Part shown: piece after piece, positions 1-7,282 of the stretch
Numbering within the stretch: the first letter of the stretch is position 1
Layout: each line of letters begins with the position of its first letter
Assembly (NCBI GenBank): GCA_021777765.1
Contig: JAJYDF010000004.1
Coordinates: 1-64,000, forward strand
Reading direction: 5' to 3'
Length of the DNA stretch: 64,000 bases
DNA from: Pseudomonadota bacterium
GTDB lineage: Bacteria > Pseudomonadota > Gammaproteobacteria > DASZBR01
The notes under the pieces: model-generated
What the model saw: the letters and a program-made list of their open reading frames with translations, nothing else
Database searches by the model: none
Told to the model about the DNA's origin: nothing
Position numbers and translations under genes: made by a program

Positions 1-4
1 ATTA

Positions 5-36
5 CCCGGACACGTCGCTGCGCTCCTTTGTCCGGG
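5..36. repeat. REP-like palindrome, copy 1
   Basis: Arms CCCGGACA and TGTCCGGG flank a GC-rich core containing GTCGCTGCGCTCC. The same arms and nearly the same core recur at 7223-7254 and, in reverse, at 62213-62245. All copies are intergenic. This is a short dispersed palindromic repeat; no coding capacity is seen in positions 1-99. Confidence 0.7.
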
Positions 37-99
37 CTACATTTTGAATAATAAATTTTGTCGTGCACAGAATAATCTGCACCCGCACAAGACAAACAT

Positions 100-876
100 C
101 TATTTGAGCTTAACATCATAATCAATAATCAATGGCGCATGATCTGAAAAGCGTTGTTCTTTGTATATTGCGACAGATTTAACAGCATTACTCAACGCTG
201 GCGAAATTATCTGATAATCAATTCTCCAACCCACATTCTTTGCCCACGCTTGACCACGATTTGACCACCAAGTGTAATGATCGGGTTCCTGATTAAGCAC
301 TCTAAAAGCATCGACAAAACCAACCTTGTCAAATAATTCTTCCAACCAGGCCCGTTCTTCAGGTAAAAATCCTGAGTTTTTTTGATTAGCTCGCCAATTT
401 TTCAAATCAATTTGACGGTGTGCGATATTCCAATCACCACAAAGAATATATTGCCGTTCTTGTTGACGTATTTTTTTTAATATCGGCATATAGCGTTCCA
501 TGAATTCAAATTTATGTGTTTGACGTTCTGGACCACTTGAACCTGAGGGTAAATAAATTGATGCAATACTTAATTGAGCGAAATCAATTTGCACATAACG
601 CCCTTCTTTATCTGCACAGTCCCAGCCTAAACCCGTTATTACATTGGTAGGTTGATGTTTAGTATAAAGCGCTACCCCACTATAACCAGGTTTTTGCGCA
701 GAAAAATAATAGTGATGATATCCGTGAGGATAAAATAAGGGATCGGTCAGTTGTTCAACTTGCGCTTTTGTTTCTTGTAAGCAAATAAAATCAGCATTTT
801 GTTGAGATAGCCAGTTAAATAATCCTTTAGTGGCGGCTGAGCGGATACCATTAACGTTTAATGTAATAACACGCAT
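100..876 (-). CDS. xthA: Exodeoxyribonuclease III
   Basis: A 258-aa enzyme of the exonuclease III/AP endonuclease family, which removes 3' blocking groups and cuts at abasic sites in base-excision repair. The sequence shows the N-terminal LNVNGIRSA motif, the metal-binding QETKAQ segment near residue 36, the active-site GDWNIAHR motif near residue 147 and the C-terminal SDHAPLIIDY motif with the catalytic His. Length matches the family (about 255-270 aa). The start ATG at 876 leads directly into the conserved first strand. It lies downstream of algC on the same strand, separated by a dispersed hairpin repeat, so co-transcription is possible but not shown. Confidence 0.95.
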   Translation of the reverse strand: MRVITLNVNGIRSAATKGLFNWLSQQNADFICLQETKAQVEQLTDPLFYPHGYHHYYFSAQKPGYSGVALYTKHQPTNVITGLGWDCADKEGRYVQIDFAQLSIASIYLPSGSSGPERQTHKFEFMERYMPILKKIRQQERQYILCGDWNIAHRQIDLKNWRANQKNSGFLPEERAWLEELFDKVGFVDAFRVLNQEPDHYTWWSNRGQAWAKNVGWRIDYQIISPALSNAVKSVAIYKEQRFSDHAPLIIDYDVKLK

Positions 877-897
877 TAAATAACTCCTTATTTTTTT

Positions 898-921
898 CCT
901 TCTCCTGCTCGCGGGAGAAGG
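898..921. repeat. CCTTCTCC hairpin repeat, between xthA and algC
   Basis: Inverted repeat CCTTCTCC...GGGAGAAGG with a short GC-rich loop, flanked by T-run and A-run. It belongs to a dispersed family also found at 6535, 22477, 23516, 26662, 26696, 28650, 40788, 49013 and 49104. It could act as an intercistronic terminator or mRNA-stabilising hairpin. Confidence 0.7.
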
Positions 922-925
922 AAAA

Positions 926-2347
926 TTAAAACGGCAAACTCAATTCCTCATCAATATTCAACAATTGCTGCTTAAATATCTTCTGAATTCTTTCCAAACT
1001 CGCATATGAATCCGCTTCAAATCGTAATATTAAATTCGGCGTCGTATTAGATGCACGTATTAATCCCCAGCCATCCTCATAATCAACACGAATGCCATCA
1101 ATCACATTAATATCTGCATCAATAAAAAAAGCCCGTTTTTTTAACAAATCTAGCACTGCCCATTTTTTTTCTTCAGTGACAGGCAATTTTAATTCAGGCG
1201 TATTAATACTATCTGGCAATTCAGCAAATATTTCACTCGATGTTCTTTTTTGATGAGCCACAATTTCTAATAAACGTGCTGCCGCATACAAACCATCGTC
1301 AAATCCATACCAACGTTCTTTAAAAAAGATATGACCACTCATTTCCCCAGCTAACAATGCACCAGTTTCTTGCATTTTTGCTTTAATTAATGAGTGTCCT
1401 GTTTTCCACATTAAGGGTTTGCCACCATGCTGTTCAATATATGACTGTAAATGGCGTGAACATTTAACATCAAAAATAATTTCTGCATTTTTATGTCGTT
1501 GCAAAATATCTTTAGCAAATAACAGTAATAATCTATCAGATAAAATAATTTCACCGCGATTGGTAATAATTCCTAATCGATCACCATCACCATCAAACGC
1601 CAAACCAATATCGGCATGATGCTGTTCGACTGTATTAATCAAATCTTGCAAATTTTTTTCATCACTGGGATCAGGATGATGATGCGGAAATGATCCGTCT
1701 ATATCACAAAATAATTCGATAACATCACAACCTAATTGACGAAATAATTGTGCTGCAATTTGCCCAGCAACACCATTACCCGCATCAATAACAATTTTTA
1801 ATGGCCGCGATAATTTAATGTCGCTTGTTATTCTCTGAATATATTTATCATGAATTTGTATTTGTTTTAATTGTCCGCTACCAGTGACAAAATCTTTATT
1901 GATAATGCCGTGATATAATTTTTGAATATCTTGGTCTGCCAATGTTTTTCCAGCCAAAATCATTTTTAAACCATTATATTCTGGTGGATTATGACTACCC
2001 GTTAACATAATGCCTGATCGTGCTGATAATAAATGTGTCGCAAAATATAATACAGGTGTTGGTACCATACCAATATCAATAACATCACAACCACTATCCA
2101 TTAATCCCGCTTGCAATGCTTGAATTAATTCTGGCCCAGAAATTCTACCATCACGCGCAATAATCACTGTTTTTTCATTGTCTTTTAACGCTTGGGATCC
2201 AAATGCACGGCCAATGGTATAAACAATATCAGGTATTAATGTTTCATAGACAATACCGCGAATATCATAAGCACGAAAAATGTTTTGAGATATAGATGTT
2301 TGTAGTTTATAGCAATTTATGGGCATCATTTTTAAGTTTAAATCCAT
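926..2347 (-). CDS. algC: Phosphomannomutase/phosphoglucomutase
   Basis: A 473-aa member of the alpha-D-phosphohexomutase family, which interconverts hexose 6- and 1-phosphates for LPS and exopolysaccharide precursors. Visible landmarks are the N-terminal FRAYDIRG motif, the phosphoserine loop TGSHNPPEYNG near residue 117, the metal-binding DGDGDRLG near residue 253, the sugar-binding GEMSGH near residue 334 and the phosphate-binding RASNTTPN near the C-terminus. The annotated start gives a slightly long N-terminus; internal ATGs 7-8 codons in (2329 or 2326) are equally possible because none has a clear Shine-Dalgarno. A neighbouring dut is typical of gammaproteobacterial algC loci. Confidence 0.92.
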   Translation of the reverse strand: MDLNLKMMPINCYKLQTSISQNIFRAYDIRGIVYETLIPDIVYTIGRAFGSQALKDNEKTVIIARDGRISGPELIQALQAGLMDSGCDVIDIGMVPTPVLYFATHLLSARSGIMLTGSHNPPEYNGLKMILAGKTLADQDIQKLYHGIINKDFVTGSGQLKQIQIHDKYIQRITSDIKLSRPLKIVIDAGNGVAGQIAAQLFRQLGCDVIELFCDIDGSFPHHHPDPSDEKNLQDLINTVEQHHADIGLAFDGDGDRLGIITNRGEIILSDRLLLLFAKDILQRHKNAEIIFDVKCSRHLQSYIEQHGGKPLMWKTGHSLIKAKMQETGALLAGEMSGHIFFKERWYGFDDGLYAAARLLEIVAHQKRTSSEIFAELPDSINTPELKLPVTEEKKWAVLDLLKKRAFFIDADINVIDGIRVDYEDGWGLIRASNTTPNLILRFEADSYASLERIQKIFKQQLLNIDEELSLPF

Positions 2348-2355
2348 ATTGAAAG

Positions 2356-2766
2356 TTATTCTGGTGAAATGAGTCTAACATGTGGAAAATATGTGCGATA
2401 ATTACCTTTATCACGTGTTAATAATTGCATCTTATTACAATATGCATGAGCACCTATTAATAAATCTGCTAATATTCTCTGTTTTCCACCATTTTTTCTA
2501 TACGTACGTAGAGAAGAAGCCACAAATTTAGAAGCATGCGCGGGCAAATCTTCTAATTGAATATCATTTGTAGCAATTAAAGCCTTATCTAATTCAAATA
2601 ATGTATTAAAACTGAATGATATCTCAGCATAAATAATTGGATTAATCACAAATGAATTTTTATTAGCGTATTGCGATAAGTTTTTTGCAGACCAATCATA
2701 CCATTTTGAATCTTTTGAATAGATATCAATAAGCACATTGCTATCAACTAATATTTTAGATTTCAT
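2356..2766 (-). CDS. PIN-domain toxin (VapC-like)
   Basis: A 136-aa PIN-domain protein. PIN toxins of type II toxin-antitoxin systems are Mg-dependent ribonucleases. The first acidic residue lies in the N-terminal LVDSNVLIDIYS motif, further acidic residues in YAEISF, and the last in the ILADLLIGAHA and LLTRDKGNY motifs. Its ATG overlaps the stop of the upstream small ORF by four bases (ATGA), indicating translational coupling in the usual antitoxin-toxin order. The RNA target cannot be deduced. Confidence 0.85.
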   Translation of the reverse strand: MKSKILVDSNVLIDIYSKDSKWYDWSAKNLSQYANKNSFVINPIIYAEISFSFNTLFELDKALIATNDIQLEDLPAHASKFVASSLRTYRKNGGKQRILADLLIGAHAYCNKMQLLTRDKGNYRTYFPHVRLISPE

Positions 2767-2960
2767 GATCTACCACGAGTAATTGATAATACTTTATCAG
2801 CTGATATTTTAACCGTCGCAATACCTGTCACTTTTTGTATCATCAATTGACCCGAAGTTGGTTTTTTTTCTTTAATTATCTTCTGACTAGCGTGTTTTGC
2901 GGCTGCTGGTTTAGCTGTGATTTTCTTTGGTTTCTTATGATGCTCATTAGTATGACGCAT
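2763..2960 (-). CDS. Antitoxin partner of the PIN toxin
   Basis: A 65-aa ORF, very rich in Lys/Ala/His in its N-terminal half (KKPKKITAKPAAAKHAS). It ends in GIATVKISADKVLSITRGRS, which resembles the C-terminus of small antitoxins paired with PIN toxins (pattern G-T-A-T-I-K-x-T-D-E-I-x-x-L-T-R-G). The four-base overlap with the toxin and the order support the role. The basic N-terminal part may contact DNA, since antitoxins of this class usually repress their own promoter; that is inference. A good AAGGAG-type site lies just upstream of the ATG. Confidence 0.72.
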   Translation of the reverse strand: MRHTNEHHKKPKKITAKPAAAKHASQKIIKEKKPTSGQLMIQKVTGIATVKISADKVLSITRGRS

Positions 2961-3081
2961 ATTTTACTCCTTAAACACTTCGAACATTATATTTAATTTT
3001 AATACATTTTAAAAAACTATATAAGCTAATAATTCGCTAAAATTTACTTACAAAATGACATTGAAATATATCGTTAAGATA

Positions 3082-3537
3082 TTAATTCTTCCCCGAACTA
3101 CCAAACCCACCCTCACCACGCTCTGTCGCAACAAATTCCGAAACCACATTAAATTCAGCGCGAACGATAGGTAAAATGACTAATTGCGCAATACGATCAC
3201 CTGGATGAATTGTAAATTCATCATTACCGCGGTTCCAACAAGATATTTTTAATTCGCCTTGATAATCAGCATCGATTAATCCAACCAAATTGCCTAACAC
3301 AATGCCATGTTTATGACCTAATCCTGAGCGCGGTAAAATGACAGCAGCTAAATGAGGAGCTTCAATGTGAATGGCTATACCTGTTGTAATTAATGCTACA
3401 GCACCTGGTGATAATTGTAATGGTTGATCAATACAAGCACGTAAATCTAAACCGGCTGAGCTTTCAGTTGCATAGGTTGGCAATGGAAATTCGTGACCTA
3501 TTCGTTGATCGAGTATTTTTAGTTGAATATTATGCAT
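3082..3537 (-). CDS. dut: Deoxyuridine 5'-triphosphate nucleotidohydrolase
   Basis: The trimeric dUTPase hydrolyses dUTP to dUMP and pyrophosphate, preventing uracil incorporation and feeding dTMP synthesis. All five family motifs are visible: AGLDLRA (I), [10 protein letters not shown] (II), [10 protein letters not shown] (III), GDRIAQLV (IV) and the C-terminal GEGGFGSSG (V). I chose the ATG at 3537 ([10 protein letters not shown]), which matches the normal dUTPase N-terminus; an ATG at 3555 would add six residues. Confidence 0.95.
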   Translation of the reverse strand: MHNIQLKILDQRIGHEFPLPTYATESSAGLDLRACIDQPLQLSPGAVALITTGIAIHIEAPHLAAVILPRSGLGHKHGIVLGNLVGLIDADYQGELKISCWNRGNDEFTIHPGDRIAQLVILPIVRAEFNVVSEFVATERGEGGFGSSGKN

Positions 3538-3622
3538 AGAAATAATGACCCTCATCTTAAATGCAATATATAATCATACCATCAATTAATATCTAACAAT
3601 AATAACTATAAGGAGATATGTG

Positions 3623-4297
3623 ATGGCAATTACCGACTGGCCCGCCGAAGAACGCCCCCGTGAAAAATTATTACAACATGGCGCCGCTTCTCTCACAGAT
3701 GCAGAATTATTAGCGATTTTTTTAAGAACAGGTATTCGCGGTAAAACTGCTGTCGATCTAGGACGCGATATATTACAGCATTTTAATGGATTACGCGCGT
3801 TGCTTGATGCGGATATGAAAAGTCTTTGTGCATATCGTGGTTTAGGCACAGTCAAATATGCACAATTACAAGCCGCATTAGAAATATCTCGCAGACATTT
3901 ACAAGCCACATTACAACGATCAGATGCAATGAAATATGCTGATCAAACAGGCCAATTTTTATTGTCTAAAATGCGCCATCATCAACAAGAAGTATTTGCT
4001 TGTTTATTTTTAGATTCACAATACCGTGTCATTGCATTTGAAGAACTATTTTATGGAACCATTAATAATGCCACAGTTTATCCGCGGATTATTGTAAAAC
4101 GTGCGCTTATTCATAATGCCGCAGCCGTGATATTCGCGCATAATCATCCTTCAGGTAGTGCCGATCCCAGCGAACAGGATAAGCAGCTAACGCAACAGCT
4201 TAAATCTGCATTAGAGTTGATTGATATTAAAGTATTGGATCATTTTGTCATTGGTGATAACCAAATCAAATCATTATTACAAATGGGATGGATTTAA
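3623..4297 (+). CDS. radC: DNA repair protein RadC (JAB/MPN domain)
   Basis: A 224-aa RadC/YicR-type protein. The N-terminal helix-hairpin-helix-like part starts at the conserved AITDWPAEERPREKLL. The C-terminal JAB/MPN domain has the metal motif HNHPSGSADPSEQD near residue 175 with an upstream conserved Glu. Its biochemical function is unsettled despite the historical repair name. The ATG at 3623 is preferred over the GTG one codon earlier because AAGGAG lies seven bases upstream. It precedes rpmB-rpmG as in many Gammaproteobacteria, but a separate promoter lies between them. Confidence 0.93.
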   Translation: MAITDWPAEERPREKLLQHGAASLTDAELLAIFLRTGIRGKTAVDLGRDILQHFNGLRALLDADMKSLCAYRGLGTVKYAQLQAALEISRRHLQATLQRSDAMKYADQTGQFLLSKMRHHQQEVFACLFLDSQYRVIAFEELFYGTINNATVYPRIIVKRALIHNAAAVIFAHNHPSGSADPSEQDKQLTQQLKSALELIDIKVLDHFVIGDNQIKSLLQMGWI

Positions 4298-4432
4298 ATA
4301 AAATATCTCAAGCTATACCCTTCAATACAGAGGTTTAACCCTGTGTATTAAATGAATTGTGATAACGCATTCCCCTTCTGTGAAAGGGCCAGAGGAGGTT
4401 TAGCTAGAAAAAAAGATATACAAACAAACCAC

Positions 4433-4461
4433 TTGATGAGATCACCCTTTTTTGCTATAAA
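4433..4461 (+). promoter_or_regulatory. Sigma70-type promoter for rpmB-rpmG
   Basis: TTGATG (-35) and TATAAA (-10) are separated by exactly 17 bases. Transcription would start near 4468, about 45 bases before the rpmB ATG. An imperfect inverted repeat at about 4325-4350 may end radC transcription. Confidence 0.6.
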
Positions 4462-4513
4462 GAGCGGCTAATTTGCTAAATTTTATTAGCAGTAATGAAT
4501 TCGGAGAATAATC

Positions 4514-4768
4514 ATGGCTAGAGTATGTACCATTACAAGAAAACGTCCATTGGTAGGAAACAATGTTTCCCATGCCAATAATAAAACAAAACGTCGTTTT
4601 CTACCCAATTTACAATATCATCGTTTTTGGTTAGAAGATGAAAAACGTTTCATCAGATTACGCGTTAGCACACGTGGCATGCGTATTATTGATAAATTGG
4701 GCCTTAAAGCTGCATTGGCATATTTTAAAGGCAAAGATCAACTGAAAACACATATCATTGAAGAATAG
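4514..4768 (+). CDS. rpmB: 50S ribosomal protein L28
   Basis: A basic 84-aa protein matching L28: [20 protein letters not shown] at the N-terminus, then [10 protein letters not shown] and the C-terminal [10 protein letters not shown] segment. Length is near the family's usual 77-80 aa. It is the first gene of rpmB-rpmG, with an 11-base gap to rpmG. The start has GGAG about eight bases upstream. Confidence 0.97.
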   Translation: MARVCTITRKRPLVGNNVSHANNKTKRRFLPNLQYHRFWLEDEKRFIRLRVSTRGMRIIDKLGLKAALAYFKGKDQLKTHIIEE

Positions 4769-4779
4769 GGTCAAAAGAC

Positions 4780-4995
4780 ATGGCAGGTAAATCAAAGAAA
4801 GTTGAGAAAATTAAATTATTATCAACAGGCACCAATCAAAAAGGTAAACGGACTGGTTATTTTAAAACTACACAAAAAAATAAAATTAATACGCCAGGTA
4901 AAATAAAAAAGAAAATGTATGATCCCCGTGCATTCAATACGGCAACAGGCAAAAATGGTATGCATGTTGATTTTGAAGAAACGAAGATTAAATAA
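4780..4995 (+). CDS. rpmG: 50S ribosomal protein L33, lengthened form
   Basis: The core is L33: KVEKIKLLSTGT, then GYFKTTQKNK, KKKMYDPRAF and the C-terminal EETKIK. At 71 aa it is longer than the usual 50-56 aa. The extra length is a Lys/Asn/Gly-rich insertion before the GYFKTT strand and a second insertion (about NTATGKNGM) before the last strand. No Zn-binding CxxC pairs are present, so it is the Zn-free form. Position directly after rpmB confirms the identity. Confidence 0.93.
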   Translation: MAGKSKKVEKIKLLSTGTNQKGKRTGYFKTTQKNKINTPGKIKKKMYDPRAFNTATGKNGMHVDFEETKIK

Positions 4996-5009
4996 ATTTT
5001 GTAAATGTG

Positions 5010-5170
5010 ATTCCCGCACGGGAATAATTAATTAAATTCATTGAACTAGTAAGCGGGAATCTATTTCAATAAATAATCGACGTGTCATTTACAAAAGCAT
5101 TAAAAATGTCATTCCCGCTTTATAATTCAAAATATGTACAAATTTAAGCGCCAGCGGAAATGACAGTGCT
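5010..5170. repeat. ATTCCCGC-type inverted repeats upstream of the rubredoxin reductase
   Basis: Two nested palindromic units are visible. ATTCCCG/CGGGAAT forms a tight hairpin at 5010-5025, and AGCGGGAAT recurs near 5051. A second pair has TGTCATTCCCGCT at about 5107 and an imperfect complement AGCGCCAGCGGAAATGACA ending about 5165. The right arm of the second pair contains the ATG assigned to the following gene. The first hairpin may terminate rpmBG transcription. Confidence 0.55.
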
Positions 5171-6326
5171 ATCAGACATTCACCCAGGTATCGTCATTAT
5201 TGGCAGCGGCCTAGCCGGGTACACACTAGCCAGAGAATTTCGCAAACTCAATCAACAAACACGCATTACCATCATAACATCTGATGACGGTAGTTTTTAT
5301 TCTAAACCACAACTCTCGTCTGCATTAACACACCACAAAACAGCACAACAATTAGCAACAATTTCTCCCGAAAAAGCGCAGACGCAATTTCAAGCAACAA
5401 TACACACTTATAGTGTGGTCACTGAAATTAATCCGCAGCAACAAACCATCACCATGAATAATCAAATTATTCCCTATGATAAATTGGTATTCGCTTGCGG
5501 TGCCGAACCTATAGTGCCGACATTATCCGGTGATGCCATTTCTGAAGTTCATAGCATTAATGATTTAGAAGAATATAAAGTATTTCGCCACAATCTCACC
5601 GGAAAAAAACATATTGCCATTATTGGATCGGGTTTAGTGGGATGTGAAATGGCGAATGATTTAATTAATGCTGATTTTCAAGTGTCAGTGATTGGATCTT
5701 CTGCCACACCATTACATCGCTTGCTGCCACCCGAATTAGCGACCATTTTTCAACAAACTATGGCGGCAAAAAATTTAACTTGGTATTTGTCACAACGAAC
5801 AACGGCAGTCAATCATCAAAATAATCATCTTAATTTGTTGTTTAAAGATGGCGCACAATTAACTGCAGATTTAGTGATTCGCGCTATTGGTTTAACACCG
5901 CGTATTAATTTAGCGAAAAATGCGGGGATTTTGTGCAATAAAGGCATTGTAGTAAATCGTTATTTACAAACGAATATTGAAAATATTTATGCCGTAGGTG
6001 ATTGCGCAGAAGTAGAAGGAATGGTGTTACTTTATCTTGCGCCGCTGGTGCTCAGCGCGAGAGCGCTTGCTAAATCTTTAGCAGGTGAATTGACTGCCGT
6101 ACGCTATCCCATGATGCCTATTTTTGTTAAAACACCTACCTGCCCTGTCGTTGCGACTTTACCTGCAACTGGATTAAATGGTCGGTGGCAATTTGAAATC
6201 GATGAAAAACAAGGCACGGGATTGCTTTACGATCAAAATGATCAATTTTGTGGTTATGCTTTAGTGGGGGCTGCAACGGCGAAATCGAGTACGTTAGTAA
6301 AACAATTACCGCCGTTACTTGATTAA
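5160..6326 (+). CDS. FAD-dependent oxidoreductase, rubredoxin-NAD(+) reductase type
   Basis: A 388-aa pyridine nucleotide-disulfide oxidoreductase family flavoprotein. The N-terminal FAD-binding GSGLAGYTLAREFRKL starts near residue 16. A second Rossmann motif, IGSGLVGCEMANDL, lies near residue 155 for NAD(P)H, and the second FAD motif NIYAVGDCAEV lies near residue 278. The YSKPQLSSA segment matches Pseudomonas-type rubredoxin reductases, which pass electrons from NADH to rubredoxin. No rubredoxin gene is adjacent, so the partner is unknown. The start ATG lies inside a repeat arm and lacks a good Shine-Dalgarno, but no other in-frame ATG precedes the FAD motif. Confidence 0.85.
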   Translation: MTVLSDIHPGIVIIGSGLAGYTLAREFRKLNQQTRITIITSDDGSFYSKPQLSSALTHHKTAQQLATISPEKAQTQFQATIHTYSVVTEINPQQQTITMNNQIIPYDKLVFACGAEPIVPTLSGDAISEVHSINDLEEYKVFRHNLTGKKHIAIIGSGLVGCEMANDLINADFQVSVIGSSATPLHRLLPPELATIFQQTMAAKNLTWYLSQRTTAVNHQNNHLNLLFKDGAQLTADLVIRAIGLTPRINLAKNAGILCNKGIVVNRYLQTNIENIYAVGDCAEVEGMVLLYLAPLVLSARALAKSLAGELTAVRYPMMPIFVKTPTCPVVATLPATGLNGRWQFEIDEKQGTGLLYDQNDQFCGYALVGAATAKSSTLVKQLPPLLD

Positions 6327-6514
6327 ATAGTAATTACATTATTAAAAATTGGGATTGATTTTAACGATTATGATGATGCAAATGGTTAATGAATGGGGTT
6401 AATAGATAATTTCAATTGAGCGTTGCTTGGTTTTTGATAATCCCAGAAAGAAGAAAGTGCTAATCACATAACAAATGAAGGTTTTTATAAAGAATTCAGA
6501 ACAATTTTTAATAC

Positions 6515-6558
6515 ACCCTCATCCGCCTTCGGCACCTTCTCCCGCAAGCGGGAGAAGG
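6515..6558. repeat. CCTTCTCCC hairpin repeat with CCCTCATCCGCC extension
   Basis: CCTTCTCCCGC AA GCGGGAGAAGG is a perfect 11-bp stem at 6535-6558. It is preceded by CCCTCATCCGCCTTCGGCA, an extension shared with the copy at 49081. It sits between convergent genes and could terminate both. Apart from it, 6327-6572 shows nothing recognisable. Confidence 0.75.
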
Positions 6559-6572
6559 AAAAAAATGGGGAG

Positions 6573-7133
6573 CTACTGATGTTCCTTCGCTACTACATAA
6601 ATACCCGGTGCGTTACGTAAATATTCTTTATAGTCCATACCATATCCAAATACGTAAGCATCTGGGATTTCTAAACCGGTAAAATCGGCTAATTGCACAC
6701 CTTGCGGTAATCGCGCTTCTCGTTTATCTAATAACACAGCAGTTAAAATAGCTTCTGCTCCTTGCTCTTTACAATAATCAACAATGGCCGCTAAGGTGAT
6801 TCCGCCGTCTAAAATATCATCAATAATTAATACAGTACGGCCTTTTAATGGGGTATTCGGTTTTACTTTCCAAGTTAATTCACCACCTCTCGTACCACTT
6901 TGATATCGTGTAGCATGTACGTAATCTAACTCTAAGGGGAAATCTAATCGCGGTAATAAATTTCCAGTTAATACCAAGCCACCAACCATCACGCATAATA
7001 AAATCGGATTTGAATCCTGTAATTTTTCATGAATTTCTTGTGCCATGCGATCCAACTCAAACTCTATTTCTTGTTTGGTATGTAAACAAGTCGCTTTGGC
7101 GAAAACTTCTTTGATGTGTTGTGGGATAGACAT
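6573..7133 (-). CDS. hpt: Hypoxanthine-guanine phosphoribosyltransferase
   Basis: A type I phosphoribosyltransferase of about 186 aa for purine salvage. The PRPP-binding loop [20 protein letters not shown] is intact. [17 protein letters not shown], the flexible-loop region [18 protein letters not shown] and the C-terminal [17 protein letters not shown] match Pseudomonas-type Hpt closely. I start at the ATG at 7133, with AAGGA seven bases upstream, rather than the longer frame from 7172. It is monocistronic as far as can be seen. Confidence 0.92.
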   Translation of the reverse strand: MSIPQHIKEVFAKATCLHTKQEIEFELDRMAQEIHEKLQDSNPILLCVMVGGLVLTGNLLPRLDFPLELDYVHATRYQSGTRGGELTWKVKPNTPLKGRTVLIIDDILDGGITLAAIVDYCKEQGAEAILTAVLLDKREARLPQGVQLADFTGLEIPDAYVFGYGMDYKEYLRNAPGIYVVAKEHQ

Positions 7134-7222
7134 GTGGTAATCCTTAATCAAAAAGGGATTAATGTACCGCAAATCAAATGGAAATTAAATGTAGAAATGA
7201 GGAAAAGATAAGTTGAGATATT

Positions 7223-7254
7223 CCCGGACATGTCGCTGCGCTTCATTGTCCGGG
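7223..7254. repeat. REP-like palindrome, copy 2
   Basis: CCCGGACA...TGTCCGGG arms with the core TGTCGCTGCGCTTCAT, nearly identical to the copy at 5-36 and in the same orientation. It lies between hpt and the next minus-strand gene. Confidence 0.7.
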
Positions 7255-7282
7255 CTTCGATTACACCCTTTTAAGCCATTAA

